Positions 35,320 to 44,558 of a stretch of DNA of 64,000 nt are shown here, in pieces. Both the position numbers and the translations under genes were made by a program. The stretch's first letter is position 1, and each line of letters starts with the position of its first letter. The notes below the pieces were generated by a model that made no database searches, was not told where the DNA came from, and saw nothing but the letters and a program-made list of their open reading frames with translations. The stretch comes from Leptotrichia sp. oral taxon 212 (GTDB lineage: Bacteria; Fusobacteriota; Fusobacteriia; Fusobacteriales; Leptotrichiaceae). The DNA is taken from contig NZ_CP012410.1 of assembly GCF_001274535.1 (NCBI RefSeq), positions 2,267,126-2,331,125 of the forward strand, given 5' to 3'.

Positions 35320-35350
35320 TTTTAGCCTTTCTTCCTATTTTTACTAAAAC

Positions 35351-35420
35351 AGCTATCCCGGTAATATATTTTACGGTTTATTCAAAAAAATACCATTTTA
35401 TATATTTTATCGGGATAGCT
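35351..35420 (-). terminator. Hairpin between rfbC and the glycosyltransferase
   Basis: A perfect ten-pair stem AGCTATCCCG/CGGGATAGCT (35351-35360 with 35411-35420) with AT-rich inner pairing. It is suited to stop transcription after rfbC; its size resembles the other palindromic repeats of the window. Confidence 0.6.
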
Positions 35421-35429
35421 ATATTTTAT

Positions 35430-36002
35430 CTATTCGAAATAACTTTTATCAGGATTGAATTCCTGCTGTTTCTGATCTTTTTCAGAAATTGTAAGTTCTT
35501 CAGGATTTATTCCAAATTCTTCAAATTTCCAGTCTATATTCAATGTTTTGTCATTCCATAAAATACCGCTGTCATATTCAGGAGCATATAAATCTGTACA
35601 TCTATACACAAATTCTGTTTCATCATCCAATGTCAGAAATCCGTGTGCAAATCCTTCGGGAACATAAAACATAAGTTTATTTTCTCCAGACAGCTCTATT
35701 CCATACCATTGACCGAAAGTTTCACTTCCTTTTCTCAAATCCACTGCAACATCATAGACACGTCCTTTTATAACTCTTACCAGTTTCCCCTGAGTATGCT
35801 TTGTCTGAAAATGTAAACCTCTTAAGACACCTTTTTTGGATTTTGAATGATTATCCTGAACAAAATTCATTTTAAGTCCTAATTCTTCAAAAGATCCCTG
35901 ATTGTATGTTTCCATAAAAAAGCCTCTTGAATCTCCAAAAACTTTTGTCTCAATTATTACAAGATCTTTAATTGGAGTTTTTTTCACAGTAAAGTTATTC
36001 AT
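35430..36002 (-). CDS. rfbC: dTDP-4-dehydrorhamnose 3,5-epimerase
   Basis: A 190-residue cupin enzyme of the dTDP-L-rhamnose pathway. The catalytic motif is RGLHFQ (His), followed by GKLVRVIKGRVYDVAVDLR and the substrate-binding VPEGFAHGFLTL. The start is the ATG at 36002 with GGAGG upstream, overlapping the rfbB stop region by a base or so; the longer frame is shadow. It follows rfbB directly, so the two are co-transcribed. rfbA and rfbD are not visible here. Confidence 0.92.
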   Translation of the reverse strand: MNNFTVKKTPIKDLVIIETKVFGDSRGFFMETYNQGSFEELGLKMNFVQDNHSKSKKGVLRGLHFQTKHTQGKLVRVIKGRVYDVAVDLRKGSETFGQWYGIELSGENKLMFYVPEGFAHGFLTLDDETEFVYRCTDLYAPEYDSGILWNDKTLNIDWKFEEFGINPEELTISEKDQKQQEFNPDKSYFE

Positions 36003-36003
36003 T

Positions 36004-37211
36004 TTATTTACCTCCATACATTTCTTCATAATATTTCTGATAATCTCCGGAAATAACTTCATTTACCCATTCCTGATTTTCAAGATACCATTTTACAGTT
36101 TTTCTTATTCCTGTTTCAAAATCAGTTTCAGGATACCATCCAAGATCTCTTGCTATTTTTGAAGGGTCTATAGCATATCTCATATCATGCCCCAGTCTGT
36201 CCTGAACATAAGTTATCAGATTATAGTTTATATTCTCAAGGTCTGTTTTCAGAACTTTCTTATATTCATCATTATTTGTAATTTCTTCTTTTAATATGTC
36301 AATTACAAGTTTTACAATATTTATATTCTGTTCTTCATTAAATCCGCCTATATTGTAGATTTCCCCTTCTTTTCCTTCCCTTAATACAAGGTCAATTCCT
36401 TTACAATGATCTTCCACATATAGCCAGTCCCTGACATTGTCTCCCTTTCCGTAAACAGGAAGTTTTTTCCCTTCAAGAACATTTTTTATCATAAGAGGTA
36501 TCAGTTTTTCAGGAAAATGATAAGGACCGTAGTTATTTGAACATCTTGTTATCGTTATTGGCATTTTATAAGTTTCCCCATATGCAAGAACTATATGGTC
36601 TGCCCCTGCCTTTGAAGCTGAGTATGGACTTCTCGGATCTAAAGGTGTTTTTTCTGTAAAAAATTTATCTCCATATGTCTTTAAGTTTGTCCTGTTTTTT
36701 ACAACATTTTTAACTTTTTCATCTTCAATTACAAGTTCTATAGCTTTTTCATAATCTTTTGACAAACTTCCATAAACTTCATCTGTGGAAACCTGCAAAT
36801 ATTTTACACCGTCTCTATAAACAGGATATCCATTTTCCCCTTTTGAAACTGTCCATGCCTTTTTTGCATTTTCAAGCAGATTCTGTGTTCCAAGAATATT
36901 TGTCTCAAGAAATATCTGAGGATTTTCAATGGATCTGTCTACATGCGATTCCGCAGCAAAATTCACCACGTAGTCAACCTCATTTTCAGAAAAGATTCTT
37001 TCAATTTCTTTTCTGTCCCTGATATCAACCTTTTCAAATTTCACTTTGGAATTTTTTAATTCTTCCCTTATAGTTCCTAAATTACCTGCATAAGTTAAAG
37101 CATCTACAACTATTACTTTAATATCTTCTTTACCATCATATTTTTTAAGATATACTTCAAATAATTTGCACCAATAAATCCTGCTGCTCCTGTTACTAAA
37201 TATGTTTTCAT
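36004..37211 (-). pseudogene. rfbB: dTDP-glucose 4,6-dehydratase, broken by a one-base deletion
   Basis: The N-terminus starts at ATG 37211 with KTYLVTGAAGFIGANYLKYI (Rossmann NAD motif GAAGFIG) and then meets a stop after 32 codons. The rest continues in the next frame: KVIVVDALTYAGNLGTI, FAAESHVDRS, and catalytic YSASKAGADH. One added A in the A6 run at 37141-37146 restores a single frame of about 403 codons. The longest intact frame begins only at 37044 and lacks the NAD motif, so it could not work alone. Function of the intact enzyme: second step of dTDP-rhamnose synthesis. It may be a phase-variable switch, slippage site or read error. Confidence 0.85.
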
Positions 37212-37242
37212 TTAAAGTCCTCCTGAAATTTTTATTTATATT

Positions 37243-38247
37243 TTACTTCTTTTTATAAACCCTTACATAATCAACTTTCATTTCTGTCGGAAATTTAACA
37301 TCTCCGTCTTCTCCTGTTTTATTCTGTAATGCAACATTTATCATTAGAAAATGTGGTAGCTTAAAGATATTCTCGCTGGATCTTCCAACTTTTTTCATTG
37401 AAAGTCTTTTGTATACTCTTCCATTAAACAGCCACTTTATTTCTTTTTCATCCCATTCCACCGCATATGTGTTGAATCTTGTCAAATCTTCATTTTTCTT
37501 AATTTTCAAATCACTTCCTACAAATGATGCATAAGTATTGTCAGCTTTTAATGCATGAGCTGTTCCAGTAACTCTCTGTAAATTATCTCCATATATTTCA
37601 AATATATCTATTTCTTCCTTTGCCGGAATGTTTGATGCCTGTGAATAATCTGCAGGCCATGTCCAGAATGCAGGCCAAGCACCTATCCCTTCAGGCATGG
37701 TTGCTCTCATTTCTATTTTTCCTTCATGAATAGTAAATTTATCCTTTGTGTGGATAGCTCCTGAACTGTATAAAATTTTTCTGTCTTTTCCATCTATTTT
37801 TACTGTCTTATTATCTTCCTTTTTTACTGTTATTACAAGATAACCGTCTTCAAATTTTACATTATCCCTTAAATAATACTGTTTTGCCTTAAATCCATAC
37901 TGATCCACCAAATCTCCATTTTCGTCAAGATAATTTCCTGAATTCCATGGATTTCCATTTTCCCAGTAACTCCATTTTGAAGTATCCATTTTATTTTCAT
38001 CAAATTCATCTCTCCATACAAGTTCCCATTCCACTTTCTTTTTTTTGAAAGGATTTTGCGATTTCTTTTTTTTCTTTTCTTCCTTTATTTCTTTTGCTTC
38101 TTCTGCTTTATCTACACTTGTTTCGCTTTCTATTTTTTCTGCATTCTGTTTCACTTTTGTTATTTCTTCTCCTGTTTTTCTTGCTGCTGATGAAATTCTG
38201 CTAAATCCTATTATTCCCAAACACAATACTAAAAATATTTTTTTCAT
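37243..38247 (-). CDS. Secreted GH16 beta-glucanase-like enzyme
   Basis: 334 residues. The signal peptide (KKIFLVLCLGIIGFSRISS) is followed by a highly charged linker (residues 24-70, many K/E). The GH16 domain from about residue 73 starts WELVWRDEFD. The catalytic motif is EIDIFE (212-217), with GAWPAFW just before it. The C-terminal part ends MKVDYVRVYKK, as in laminarinases. It should cut beta-1,3/1,4-glucans outside the cytoplasm. The charged linker may tether it to the envelope. An AAGGAG site is present. It is upstream of rfbB by direction, separated by 32 bases. Confidence 0.88.
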   Translation of the reverse strand: MKKIFLVLCLGIIGFSRISSAARKTGEEITKVKQNAEKIESETSVDKAEEAKEIKEEKKKKKSQNPFKKKKVEWELVWRDEFDENKMDTSKWSYWENGNPWNSGNYLDENGDLVDQYGFKAKQYYLRDNVKFEDGYLVITVKKEDNKTVKIDGKDRKILYSSGAIHTKDKFTIHEGKIEMRATMPEGIGAWPAFWTWPADYSQASNIPAKEEIDIFEIYGDNLQRVTGTAHALKADNTYASFVGSDLKIKKNEDLTRFNTYAVEWDEKEIKWLFNGRVYKRLSMKKVGRSSENIFKLPHFLMINVALQNKTGEDGDVKFPTEMKVDYVRVYKKK

Positions 38248-38382
38248 CCAGTTTCTCCTTAATTCTTTTATTTTTCTAATATTTCTTAAATCTTAACACA
38301 TTATATCAAAAAAGACTGAAACAAGTCCAGTCTTTCATATTATTTCACATAAAAATCTTCCATGATAATATTTTTATAAAAT

Positions 38383-39054
38383 TTATTTTGATTTTTTATA
38401 CATTTCCCTGAAATTTCTTAACTTTTCATCCAGTTCAGCCACTCCCCATCTGCCATTATCTTTTTCAAGATAAATCGTTCCTTTCATGGAAGTATACCCA
38501 TCTATATTTTTAAAAGATTTTTTCATATTATCAAACATTTTTGTTATCATTATATCTTCAATTTTATCTTTAGGCAGCTTTGACATTTCTGCAAGTTTTT
38601 TTTCATTAAAAATATCTTCTTCAGACATTAGCTGCATATAATTTTCAAAACTTTTCGTTACATCAGGAACTGATATTTCTGTTGTCACTTCTACAATGTC
38701 ATTTGCTGCATATCTTATTTTTATAACCTTTATTTTATATTTACTTAATAAATCATCAAATAAATCCGTGTAATATTCTTCCATTTTTTTCTTTAATTTC
38801 TGGGAAGTCTTTTTGTCCATTAAAGGTACCTGTACCTGACTTTCCATCATTCCGGAAATCATTGATTTCATCCCTTCCATTGTTGCTCCTGTAATAAGGC
38901 TGTAATCTCTTTTGAAAGCTACTTCTATTTCCTTGTTATTCTTATTTATCTCCTGCTGTGACAGTGTAACCCCTTTTTTAAGGACTACTTTGTAATCTTC
39001 TGAAAACAGTTGTAGAGATAATGCCATTAAAACTATTAAAAGTAATTTTTTCAT
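38383..39054 (-). CDS. Secreted protein of unknown function
   Basis: A 223-residue protein with a signal peptide (MKKLLLIVLMALSLQLFSE). The mature part is rich in Lys and Glu with long predicted helices (residues 55-100, with five Met) and ends in a short beta segment (GTIYLEKDNGRWGVAELDEK). The end pattern resembles NTF2-like/DUF4878-type export proteins, but I cannot assign a family. A GGAGGAG site is present. It is transcribed towards GH16 and may be in the same unit. A periplasmic location is inferred. Confidence 0.65.
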   Translation of the reverse strand: MKKLLLIVLMALSLQLFSEDYKVVLKKGVTLSQQEINKNNKEIEVAFKRDYSLITGATMEGMKSMISGMMESQVQVPLMDKKTSQKLKKKMEEYYTDLFDDLLSKYKIKVIKIRYAANDIVEVTTEISVPDVTKSFENYMQLMSEEDIFNEKKLAEMSKLPKDKIEDIMITKMFDNMKKSFKNIDGYTSMKGTIYLEKDNGRWGVAELDEKLRNFREMYKKSK

Positions 39055-39131
39055 AAAATCTGCTCCTCCATTTTAAATATTTATACTATATTGTAACATA
39101 TTTTTTCTATTTTCAAATATATTTTATAAAA

Positions 39132-39171
39132 AATGGAATGAATGCTTAAATTAATAAGAAATCACTCCATT
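39132..39171 (-). terminator. Terminator of the XRE regulator gene
   Basis: AATGGA..TGA and TCACTCCATT pair with one mismatch; on the minus strand the stem is followed by CCATTTTTTATAA. It begins 18 bases after the stop codon. Confidence 0.65.
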
Positions 39172-39188
39172 CAATATTTTATAAAATT

Positions 39189-39596
39189 CTATCCCCTGTT
39201 TAGAAGGCCTATGTATTCCTTCACCAGAAAGACCTTTTCCGGCTCCATTTTCATAAGCTCTTCTATTATCTTTCCTATTTCTATATCTGAAATTTCCTCT
39301 ATCAGTTCAGACATTATTTCCTTCTTTAAATCTGACATATCCTTATCTGTATATCCTATTATCTTAAAAAGTTTCAGATGATCAACATTTAAGATTTTAG
39401 AAATTTTCTTCAGTAAAAGAGGATTTGTCATACTGTGCTTCCCTGATTCCAAATTAGATAAATAAGCAGGACTAATCTTTAGCAGCTCCGCCATTTCCCT
39501 TAGCCCTATATTCTTTTGCAGACGCTTATTCCTAATGTAGTAACCCAAGGCTATAACAAGGTTGGGATTTGCTTTTATATCTTGCTTTTCATCCAT
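39189..39596 (-). CDS. XRE family transcriptional regulator
   Basis: A protein of about 135 residues. The N-terminal HTH_3 domain (about residues 13-70) reads YYIRNKRLQKNIGLREMAELLKISPAYLSNLESGKH in pieces, a classical lambda-repressor-like helix-turn-helix. The C-terminal part is acidic and helical (SELIEEISDIEIGKIIEELM). The start ATG at 39596 follows AAAGGTGG; a GTG is open at 39605. It is downstream of the ula operon, 120 bases beyond ulaF, with its own terminator. A link to ula control is only positional. Confidence 0.82.
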   Translation of the reverse strand: MDEKQDIKANPNLVIALGYYIRNKRLQKNIGLREMAELLKISPAYLSNLESGKHSMTNPLLLKKISKILNVDHLKLFKIIGYTDKDMSDLKKEIMSELIEEISDIEIGKIIEELMKMEPEKVFLVKEYIGLLNRG

Positions 39597-39720
39597 TCTA
39601 TCCACCTTTCAGCATTGTAGCAATCCAATGCCATGTAACTTAAAATTTTGCCAAATCTATTTTACCATTTTTTAATTTACTTTATTACTGAAAAATCATT
39701 TCTTTTCATAATAATTTTAT

Positions 39721-40422
39721 TTACTTTTTCTTCTGTCCATAATAGGCATTTTCTCCATGCTTTCTTAAGAAATGCTTATCAAGCAGCTCCTGTTGCATAG
39801 GCTTTACATCTTTATTTACCTGTTCTGTAAATGTTGCCATTTTTGCAAGTTCTTCAAGTACAACTGAATTATACACTGCTTCAGCCGCATTTTTCCCCCA
39901 TGTGAAAGGCCCGTGACTATTAACTATTACTGCAGGAACAAATTTAGTATTTATATTTCTTTTTTCAAAAGTTTCTATTATTACTGTTCCCGTTTCCTTT
40001 TCATATTCCCCGGCAATTTCTTCAGGAGTCATTTTTCTTGTACATGGAACAGGTCCGTAAAAATAATCTCCATGTGTTGTTCCATAAGCAGGAATATCTC
40101 TTCCGCTCTGTGCCCATATTGTTGCATTTGTTGAATGTGTATGCACTATTCCTCCTATTTCAGGAAATTTTTTATACAATTCAACATGTGTAGGTGTATC
40201 AGAAGAAGGATTGAGGTTTCCCTCCACTACTTTCCCATCCAGATCAACAACTACCATATCTTCAGCCTTCAGTTTATCATATTCCACTCCACTTGGTTTT
40301 ATAACTACAAGTCCTTTTTCCCTGTCTATGGCACTTACGTTTCCCCATGTGAAAAGTACAAGCCCCTTTGCAGGTAATTCAAGATTTGCCTTATATACTT
40401 CGTCTTTTAGTTTTTCAAGCAT
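39721..40422 (-). CDS. ulaF: L-ribulose-5-phosphate 4-epimerase (UlaF/AraD)
   Basis: A 233-residue class II aldolase-fold enzyme that turns L-ribulose 5-phosphate into D-xylulose 5-phosphate, the last step of ascorbate catabolism. Zinc ligands are in [13 protein letters not shown] and later [15 protein letters not shown] binds phosphate. Start chosen at 40422 (AAAGGAGG nine bases upstream), which meets the ulaE stop. It is the final gene of the operon. AraD of arabinose use is very similar, but the context fixes the role. Confidence 0.9.
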   Translation of the reverse strand: MLEKLKDEVYKANLELPAKGLVLFTWGNVSAIDREKGLVVIKPSGVEYDKLKAEDMVVVDLDGKVVEGNLNPSSDTPTHVELYKKFPEIGGIVHTHSTNATIWAQSGRDIPAYGTTHGDYFYGPVPCTRKMTPEEIAGEYEKETGTVIIETFEKRNINTKFVPAVIVNSHGPFTWGKNAAEAVYNSVVLEELAKMATFTEQVNKDVKPMQQELLDKHFLRKHGENAYYGQKKK

Positions 40423-41297
40423 TAGATAAATCCTCCTTTCCTCATTTTTCCAAGCATCCATTCCTTGGCCTTCTTCACTTCCTCGATTGGATTGTCAGAT
40501 TTTTCAGTCCACATTTCTATAAGGAACGGACCTTTATAATTCAGCTCCTTCAGTTTAGCAAATACTTTTGGAAAATCCACACATCCTTCTCCAAAAGGAA
40601 CTTCCTTAAATTTTCCCGGAAAACTGTCTGTTACTGCAAGTGTATCCTTCAGGTGAATTCCTGTTATTTCGCCATTCTTTATTCCAAGCTCCAGTTCCTT
40701 TAATGTGTCATTTTCAGGCCATGCAGTAAGATTTCCTACATCAGGATAAACTTTCAGCCATGGCGATTTTATTATTTCTGCATATTCCATATATTTTGTA
40801 ATTGAGTTTATAAAAGGATGGTCCATTATTTCTATCGACAGTGTAATATTATATGAAGATGCCCATTCTACAGCTTTTTTCAGATTTTCTGTAAAATATT
40901 TCTTTGTCTGTTCACTGCCATCTTCATAATACACATCATATCCTGCCATCTGGATTGTTCTGATTCCCATCTTATCAGCAAAAATTATAGCTTTCTGCAT
41001 TAATTCCATTGCTTTTTCTCTCGTTTTTTCATCCATGCTTCCCATTGGAAATCTTCTATGTCCGCTAAAACACATTGATGGAATTCTGACTCCTGTATTT
41101 ACAAGCTCAGCATGTATTCTGTTAATTTCCTCATCAGACCAGTCAAGCCTTGCAAGTCTTTCATCAGTTTCATCTACTGATATTTCAACAAAATCATATC
41201 TGCATTCCTTTACAAGACGTATTCTTTCAATCCAGTCAATATCCTTAGGAAGAGCCTTTTCATATATTCCCAAATTAAGTTTATTTAAATCTTTCAT
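40422..41297 (-). CDS. ulaE: L-ribulose-5-phosphate 3-epimerase (UlaE)
   Basis: A 291-residue TIM-barrel epimerase converting L-xylulose 5-phosphate to L-ribulose 5-phosphate. It reads [15 protein letters not shown] at the start, then [37 protein letters not shown] (metal Glu) and [24 protein letters not shown] (metal His, Glu). It matches the UlaE/SgaU type in length and motifs. It is coupled by overlap to ulaF and lies 99 bases after ulaD. Confidence 0.92.
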   Translation of the reverse strand: MKDLNKLNLGIYEKALPKDIDWIERIRLVKECRYDFVEISVDETDERLARLDWSDEEINRIHAELVNTGVRIPSMCFSGHRRFPMGSMDEKTREKAMELMQKAIIFADKMGIRTIQMAGYDVYYEDGSEQTKKYFTENLKKAVEWASSYNITLSIEIMDHPFINSITKYMEYAEIIKSPWLKVYPDVGNLTAWPENDTLKELELGIKNGEITGIHLKDTLAVTDSFPGKFKEVPFGEGCVDFPKVFAKLKELNYKGPFLIEMWTEKSDNPIEEVKKAKEWMLGKMRKGGFI

Positions 41298-41396
41298 TAT
41301 TAACCTCTTCTATTAAAATTTATTCTGAACAGTTTTTCCTATAAAAATTTTAAATTTTCAGATAATTTATTTCCATCATAAAAGAAAGAAATTTTA

Positions 41397-42059
41397 CTAT
41401 TCAGACCAGTATTTAGCTATTTCTTCCTTAAATTCCCTTGCAGCCTGTGCAGGATTTGCAGCCTCAGTAATTCCACGTCCCGCAATAAATGTGAATACAT
41501 CTACACCTTTAAACAGTTTAAGTGTTTCAGTGCTCAATCCACCTGTTACTGATACTCTGAATCCCATTTCAATAAGTTTCTTAACCTTGTTTAAGTCCTT
41601 TTCACCCCAAGTTTCACCGGCAAGCAGTGCATCACGGCTCTGATGATATATAGCCTGACTTATTCCGGCATCAAGCCATTGCTGAGCCTGTTCATAAGTC
41701 CAGTCACCGTAAAGTTCCACCTGTATTTCCCCTTTATCTCCACGTACTTCCTTTATTGCCTTTAAAGCGGCTTTCATTGTTGGAATAGTTGCCGAACAGA
41801 TACATGTCATCCAGTCAGCACCCCTTACTGCATTGTTTTTTGCTACTGTTCCACCTGCATCCGCACATTTAGTATCAGCTACTATTGTCTTTTCAGGAAA
41901 AAGACTTCTTAAAACTTCTACAAGTTCACTCCCCACCTGCAGCAGACAAACTGTCCCTGCTTCTATAACGTCCACTTCATGTCCTACTGACACTGCAGCT
42001 TTTATTGCCCCCTGTAGATCTGAATGATCCAATGCTACCTGTAATAAAGGTCTTGCCAT
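41397..42059 (-). CDS. ulaD: 3-keto-L-gulonate-6-phosphate decarboxylase (UlaD)
   Basis: A 220-residue member of the OMP-decarboxylase superfamily. Reaction: 3-keto-L-gulonate 6-phosphate to L-xylulose 5-phosphate plus CO2. The metal-binding DTKCADAGGTVA (Lys, Asp), the start PLLQVALDHSDL and GGLSTETLKLF with FIAGRGITEA (phosphate binding) are as in UlaD/SgbH. Good AGGAGG site. It lies 83 bases after ulaC, a gap that holds a strong hairpin. Confidence 0.92.
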   Translation of the reverse strand: MARPLLQVALDHSDLQGAIKAAVSVGHEVDVIEAGTVCLLQVGSELVEVLRSLFPEKTIVADTKCADAGGTVAKNNAVRGADWMTCICSATIPTMKAALKAIKEVRGDKGEIQVELYGDWTYEQAQQWLDAGISQAIYHQSRDALLAGETWGEKDLNKVKKLIEMGFRVSVTGGLSTETLKLFKGVDVFTFIAGRGITEAANPAQAAREFKEEIAKYWSE

Positions 42060-42086
42060 ATCTATATCCTCCTAATTTTATTAGTA

Positions 42087-42119
42087 AAATATGCCGACTT
42101 TTAACTTGCCGGCATATTT
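42087..42119 (-). terminator. Hairpin inside the ula operon, between ulaC and ulaD
   Basis: A perfect ten-pair stem AAATATGCCG/CGGCATATTT (42087-42096 with 42110-42119) and a 13-base loop are followed on the minus strand by TTTTACTAATAAAA. It could act as a partial terminator or processing/stability site separating transport genes from catabolic genes. Confidence 0.65.
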
Positions 42120-42142
42120 CTGATTGCAATTTTTAATTTAAT

Positions 42143-42598
42143 TTATCCGGCAACTGCGTCACTGATTATTTTATAAATATCTTCCGGAACTGCAGCCGCT
42201 CTTATTTTTTCAAATACGTCTTCATCTTCAAAAAGCATTACTATCTGAGGGATAGCTTCCCCATTGTGTACATCTGCATTAACTGCCGCAAGACCTATCA
42301 GTATGTCAACTTCCTGCCCATCAGGAAAAGAAACAGGCTGATCAAGTGTTACAAAACTGAAGGAATTTTTATTCACACCTTTTTCAGGTCTTTCATGAGG
42401 CATCGCAAGCCCTGGAGCCAATACATAAAATGGTCCCAATTCCTTAGTTCTTTCAATTATTGCATCAACATAGCTTCTTTCCACAGCATTTTTTTCCAGC
42501 AAAGGTTTCATGCATACTTCTATTGCTTCTTCCCATGTTGAGGCATGCTGTTTTAACACTACAGAATTATTTTCCTTTAACGAATCCATTAAATTCAT
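42143..42598 (-). CDS. ulaC: Ascorbate PTS enzyme IIA (UlaC)
   Basis: A 151-residue cytoplasmic phosphocarrier of the PtsN/mannitol IIA family. The phospho-His is in LAMPHERPEKG. Earlier blocks are STWEEAIEVCMKPLLEKNAV and the C-terminal IPQIVMLFEDEDVFEKIR. It takes phosphate from HPr and passes it to UlaB. GGAGG lies seven bases before the start. It sits 48 bases after ulaB in the PTS half of the operon. Confidence 0.9.
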   Translation of the reverse strand: MNLMDSLKENNSVVLKQHASTWEEAIEVCMKPLLEKNAVERSYVDAIIERTKELGPFYVLAPGLAMPHERPEKGVNKNSFSFVTLDQPVSFPDGQEVDILIGLAAVNADVHNGEAIPQIVMLFEDEDVFEKIRAAAVPEDIYKIISDAVAG

Positions 42599-42646
42599 CC
42601 TATATCCTCCAAATTCAATCTGTAATTTGTTGTAATTTTACTGATG

Positions 42647-42928
42647 TTAACCGATTCCTACTTCTTTCAATTTTGTTTCAAGTTCATTAGCGTCAAGCAA
42701 GTTTAAAAGTCCTATCATTTTAGTATTTGGTCCACCTTTTAAATCATTTATTATGTGTGTTGAAGCTAAAACTAAATCATAGTTTGCAAGTCCTGATTTT
42801 GCTTCACCCAGACTGCAAGAATTTACATCTGCATCTACATTCAGTTTTTTCAACACCTGAGCCACTTTCATTTTCATAATCATACTTGTTCCCATTCCAC
42901 TTCCGCATACTGCAAGTACTTTCATCAT
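42647..42928 (-). CDS. ulaB: Ascorbate PTS enzyme IIB (UlaB)
   Basis: A phosphocarrier of about 93 residues with the Cys P-loop VCGSGMGTSMI, as in UlaB/lactose IIB. The Cys is phosphorylated by UlaC and passes phosphate to ascorbate during transport. The ATG at 42928 is chosen (GAGAGA upstream); a GTG at 42937 and another ATG at 42925 are nearby. It lies 32 bases after ulaA. Confidence 0.9.
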   Translation of the reverse strand: MMKVLAVCGSGMGTSMIMKMKVAQVLKKLNVDADVNSCSLGEAKSGLANYDLVLASTHIINDLKGGPNTKMIGLLNLLDANELETKLKEVGIG

Positions 42929-42960
42929 TATTACCACTTCTCTCTTTCTTTTCTATTATT

Positions 42961-44484
42961 TTAGTTTTCTTCCAAATTTACTGTTCCTTCAAAATACTGT
43001 TCCTTATTTTTGGATTTCATATACTGTAACTGAGGAATTAACAGCATAGCTGCAATTACCAGTACATATCCTATTACTCCTAAGTACTTCATTACGAATC
43101 CCTGAGCAAGCCATACTGTACTCTGGTCAATATTTCCATGCCATCCACCTTTTAACTGGAATAAAGCCACGGCAACTGCTCCACATAATACCTGTAGTAC
43201 TCCTGACAGTGCCGACAGTATTAATGCAGCCCTTGCTCCACCACGTTTATCAGCATACACTGCAATAGTGGCATTATCAAAGAATACCGGAACGAATCCT
43301 GTTATTATAAATACAGGCGATTTGAATATAAGTAATCCTGCTATTGATATAAACTGAGCTATTGTTCCCACTAAGAATCCAAATAACACTGCACTTGGTG
43401 ATCCAAACCCGTAAGAAGCCGCACAGTCAACTGCCGGTAAAGATCCTGGCAATATTTTATTTGAAATTCCCTGGAATGATAATGTTAGTTCAGACACGAA
43501 CATTCTAACACCAGTTTTTAATATTGTCAAATATACTGCGAACAATAATGTTGTTGATACAACATAAGTTCCGAATGAAAGTTTTTTAGGATCGAATGCT
43601 CCTGCAGCCACTCCATTAGGATTTATAACTGGACAAGTCTGTACTCCATTTGCAATTGTACATTTTCCAAATTTTGCAGTGAAGAATTCAGGTCCTAATA
43701 CCAGCATTATTACTCCAAAGAATATTATCATTATAAGTCCTGTTGCAATAATGTCATCATGTAACATTGTCAGCCATTTAGGCAATTTCAGGTCATCCAG
43801 TCTCTTCTTAGGATTTCCTATTTTAGGAGCCAGCTTATCAGCAGCCCAGATTGCAAACATCTGTTGATGTCCTATAGCAAATCCTGCATTTTCAGTCAGT
43901 CTTTGAGTCGGTTCAACCGAAAGATTTGATCCTACTGCCCAGTATATTCCTGAAAATAAACCTATAAGTACGATTCCCCATATGTTACGGAACTGAGGGA
44001 ACAGGAAGAAAATCATCCATGAAGCTGTTGAAGCCTGCTGCTGCATAATGTGTCCTGTTATGAACAATGTTCTTACTTTAGTAATTTTTCTGAATAAAAC
44101 TAATACTATATTTACAATAAATCCGATTAACAATGCCATCATAACCGATGCAGCCAGACTTGCTTTTGAAGGATCCTGTTCTATCATTCCTTTAATCGCT
44201 TCATCAACAGCCTGCAGTCCAAAATATGGATCTATAACTGCTGCATTCAATTGAAATTTAGTCTTTAATGCGGCCAGGATTGGTCTGAATGTTGTTACCA
44301 GTCCACCTGCACCTACGTTTAATATCATATATCCTACAGTCGCCTTAATAAATCCACCAACTGCTTCATATATTTTCTTACCTAAAAATAAATAACCTAC
44401 AAAAACTAAAAGACCTACAAAAAATTCCGGTTTAGTTAATATATTCTGTCCAAACCATGTTCCTATTGCCATTAAAAAATTCAT
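42961..44484 (-). CDS. ulaA: Ascorbate PTS permease IIC (UlaA)
   Basis: A 507-residue inner-membrane protein with about 11 hydrophobic segments, which imports and phosphorylates L-ascorbate with UlaB/UlaC. Signature regions are KPEFFVGLLVFVGYLFLGK, GGLVTTFRPIL near residue 60, HIMQQQASTASW and SLPAVDCAASYGFGSPSA. Family length is about 465; this one has an extra segment between about 265 and 295 with two Cys (GKCTIANGVQTCP). It lies 74 bases after ulaG. Confidence 0.92.
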   Translation of the reverse strand: MNFLMAIGTWFGQNILTKPEFFVGLLVFVGYLFLGKKIYEAVGGFIKATVGYMILNVGAGGLVTTFRPILAALKTKFQLNAAVIDPYFGLQAVDEAIKGMIEQDPSKASLAASVMMALLIGFIVNIVLVLFRKITKVRTLFITGHIMQQQASTASWMIFFLFPQFRNIWGIVLIGLFSGIYWAVGSNLSVEPTQRLTENAGFAIGHQQMFAIWAADKLAPKIGNPKKRLDDLKLPKWLTMLHDDIIATGLIMIIFFGVIMLVLGPEFFTAKFGKCTIANGVQTCPVINPNGVAAGAFDPKKLSFGTYVVSTTLLFAVYLTILKTGVRMFVSELTLSFQGISNKILPGSLPAVDCAASYGFGSPSAVLFGFLVGTIAQFISIAGLLIFKSPVFIITGFVPVFFDNATIAVYADKRGGARAALILSALSGVLQVLCGAVAVALFQLKGGWHGNIDQSTVWLAQGFVMKYLGVIGYVLVIAAMLLIPQLQYMKSKNKEQYFEGTVNLEEN

Positions 44485-44558
44485 TTTTTTCTCCTTTTAA
44501 ATTATTTTATTTTTTTAATACTTACTTTTAATATACTTTTTATCCTCAAAAATTTATT

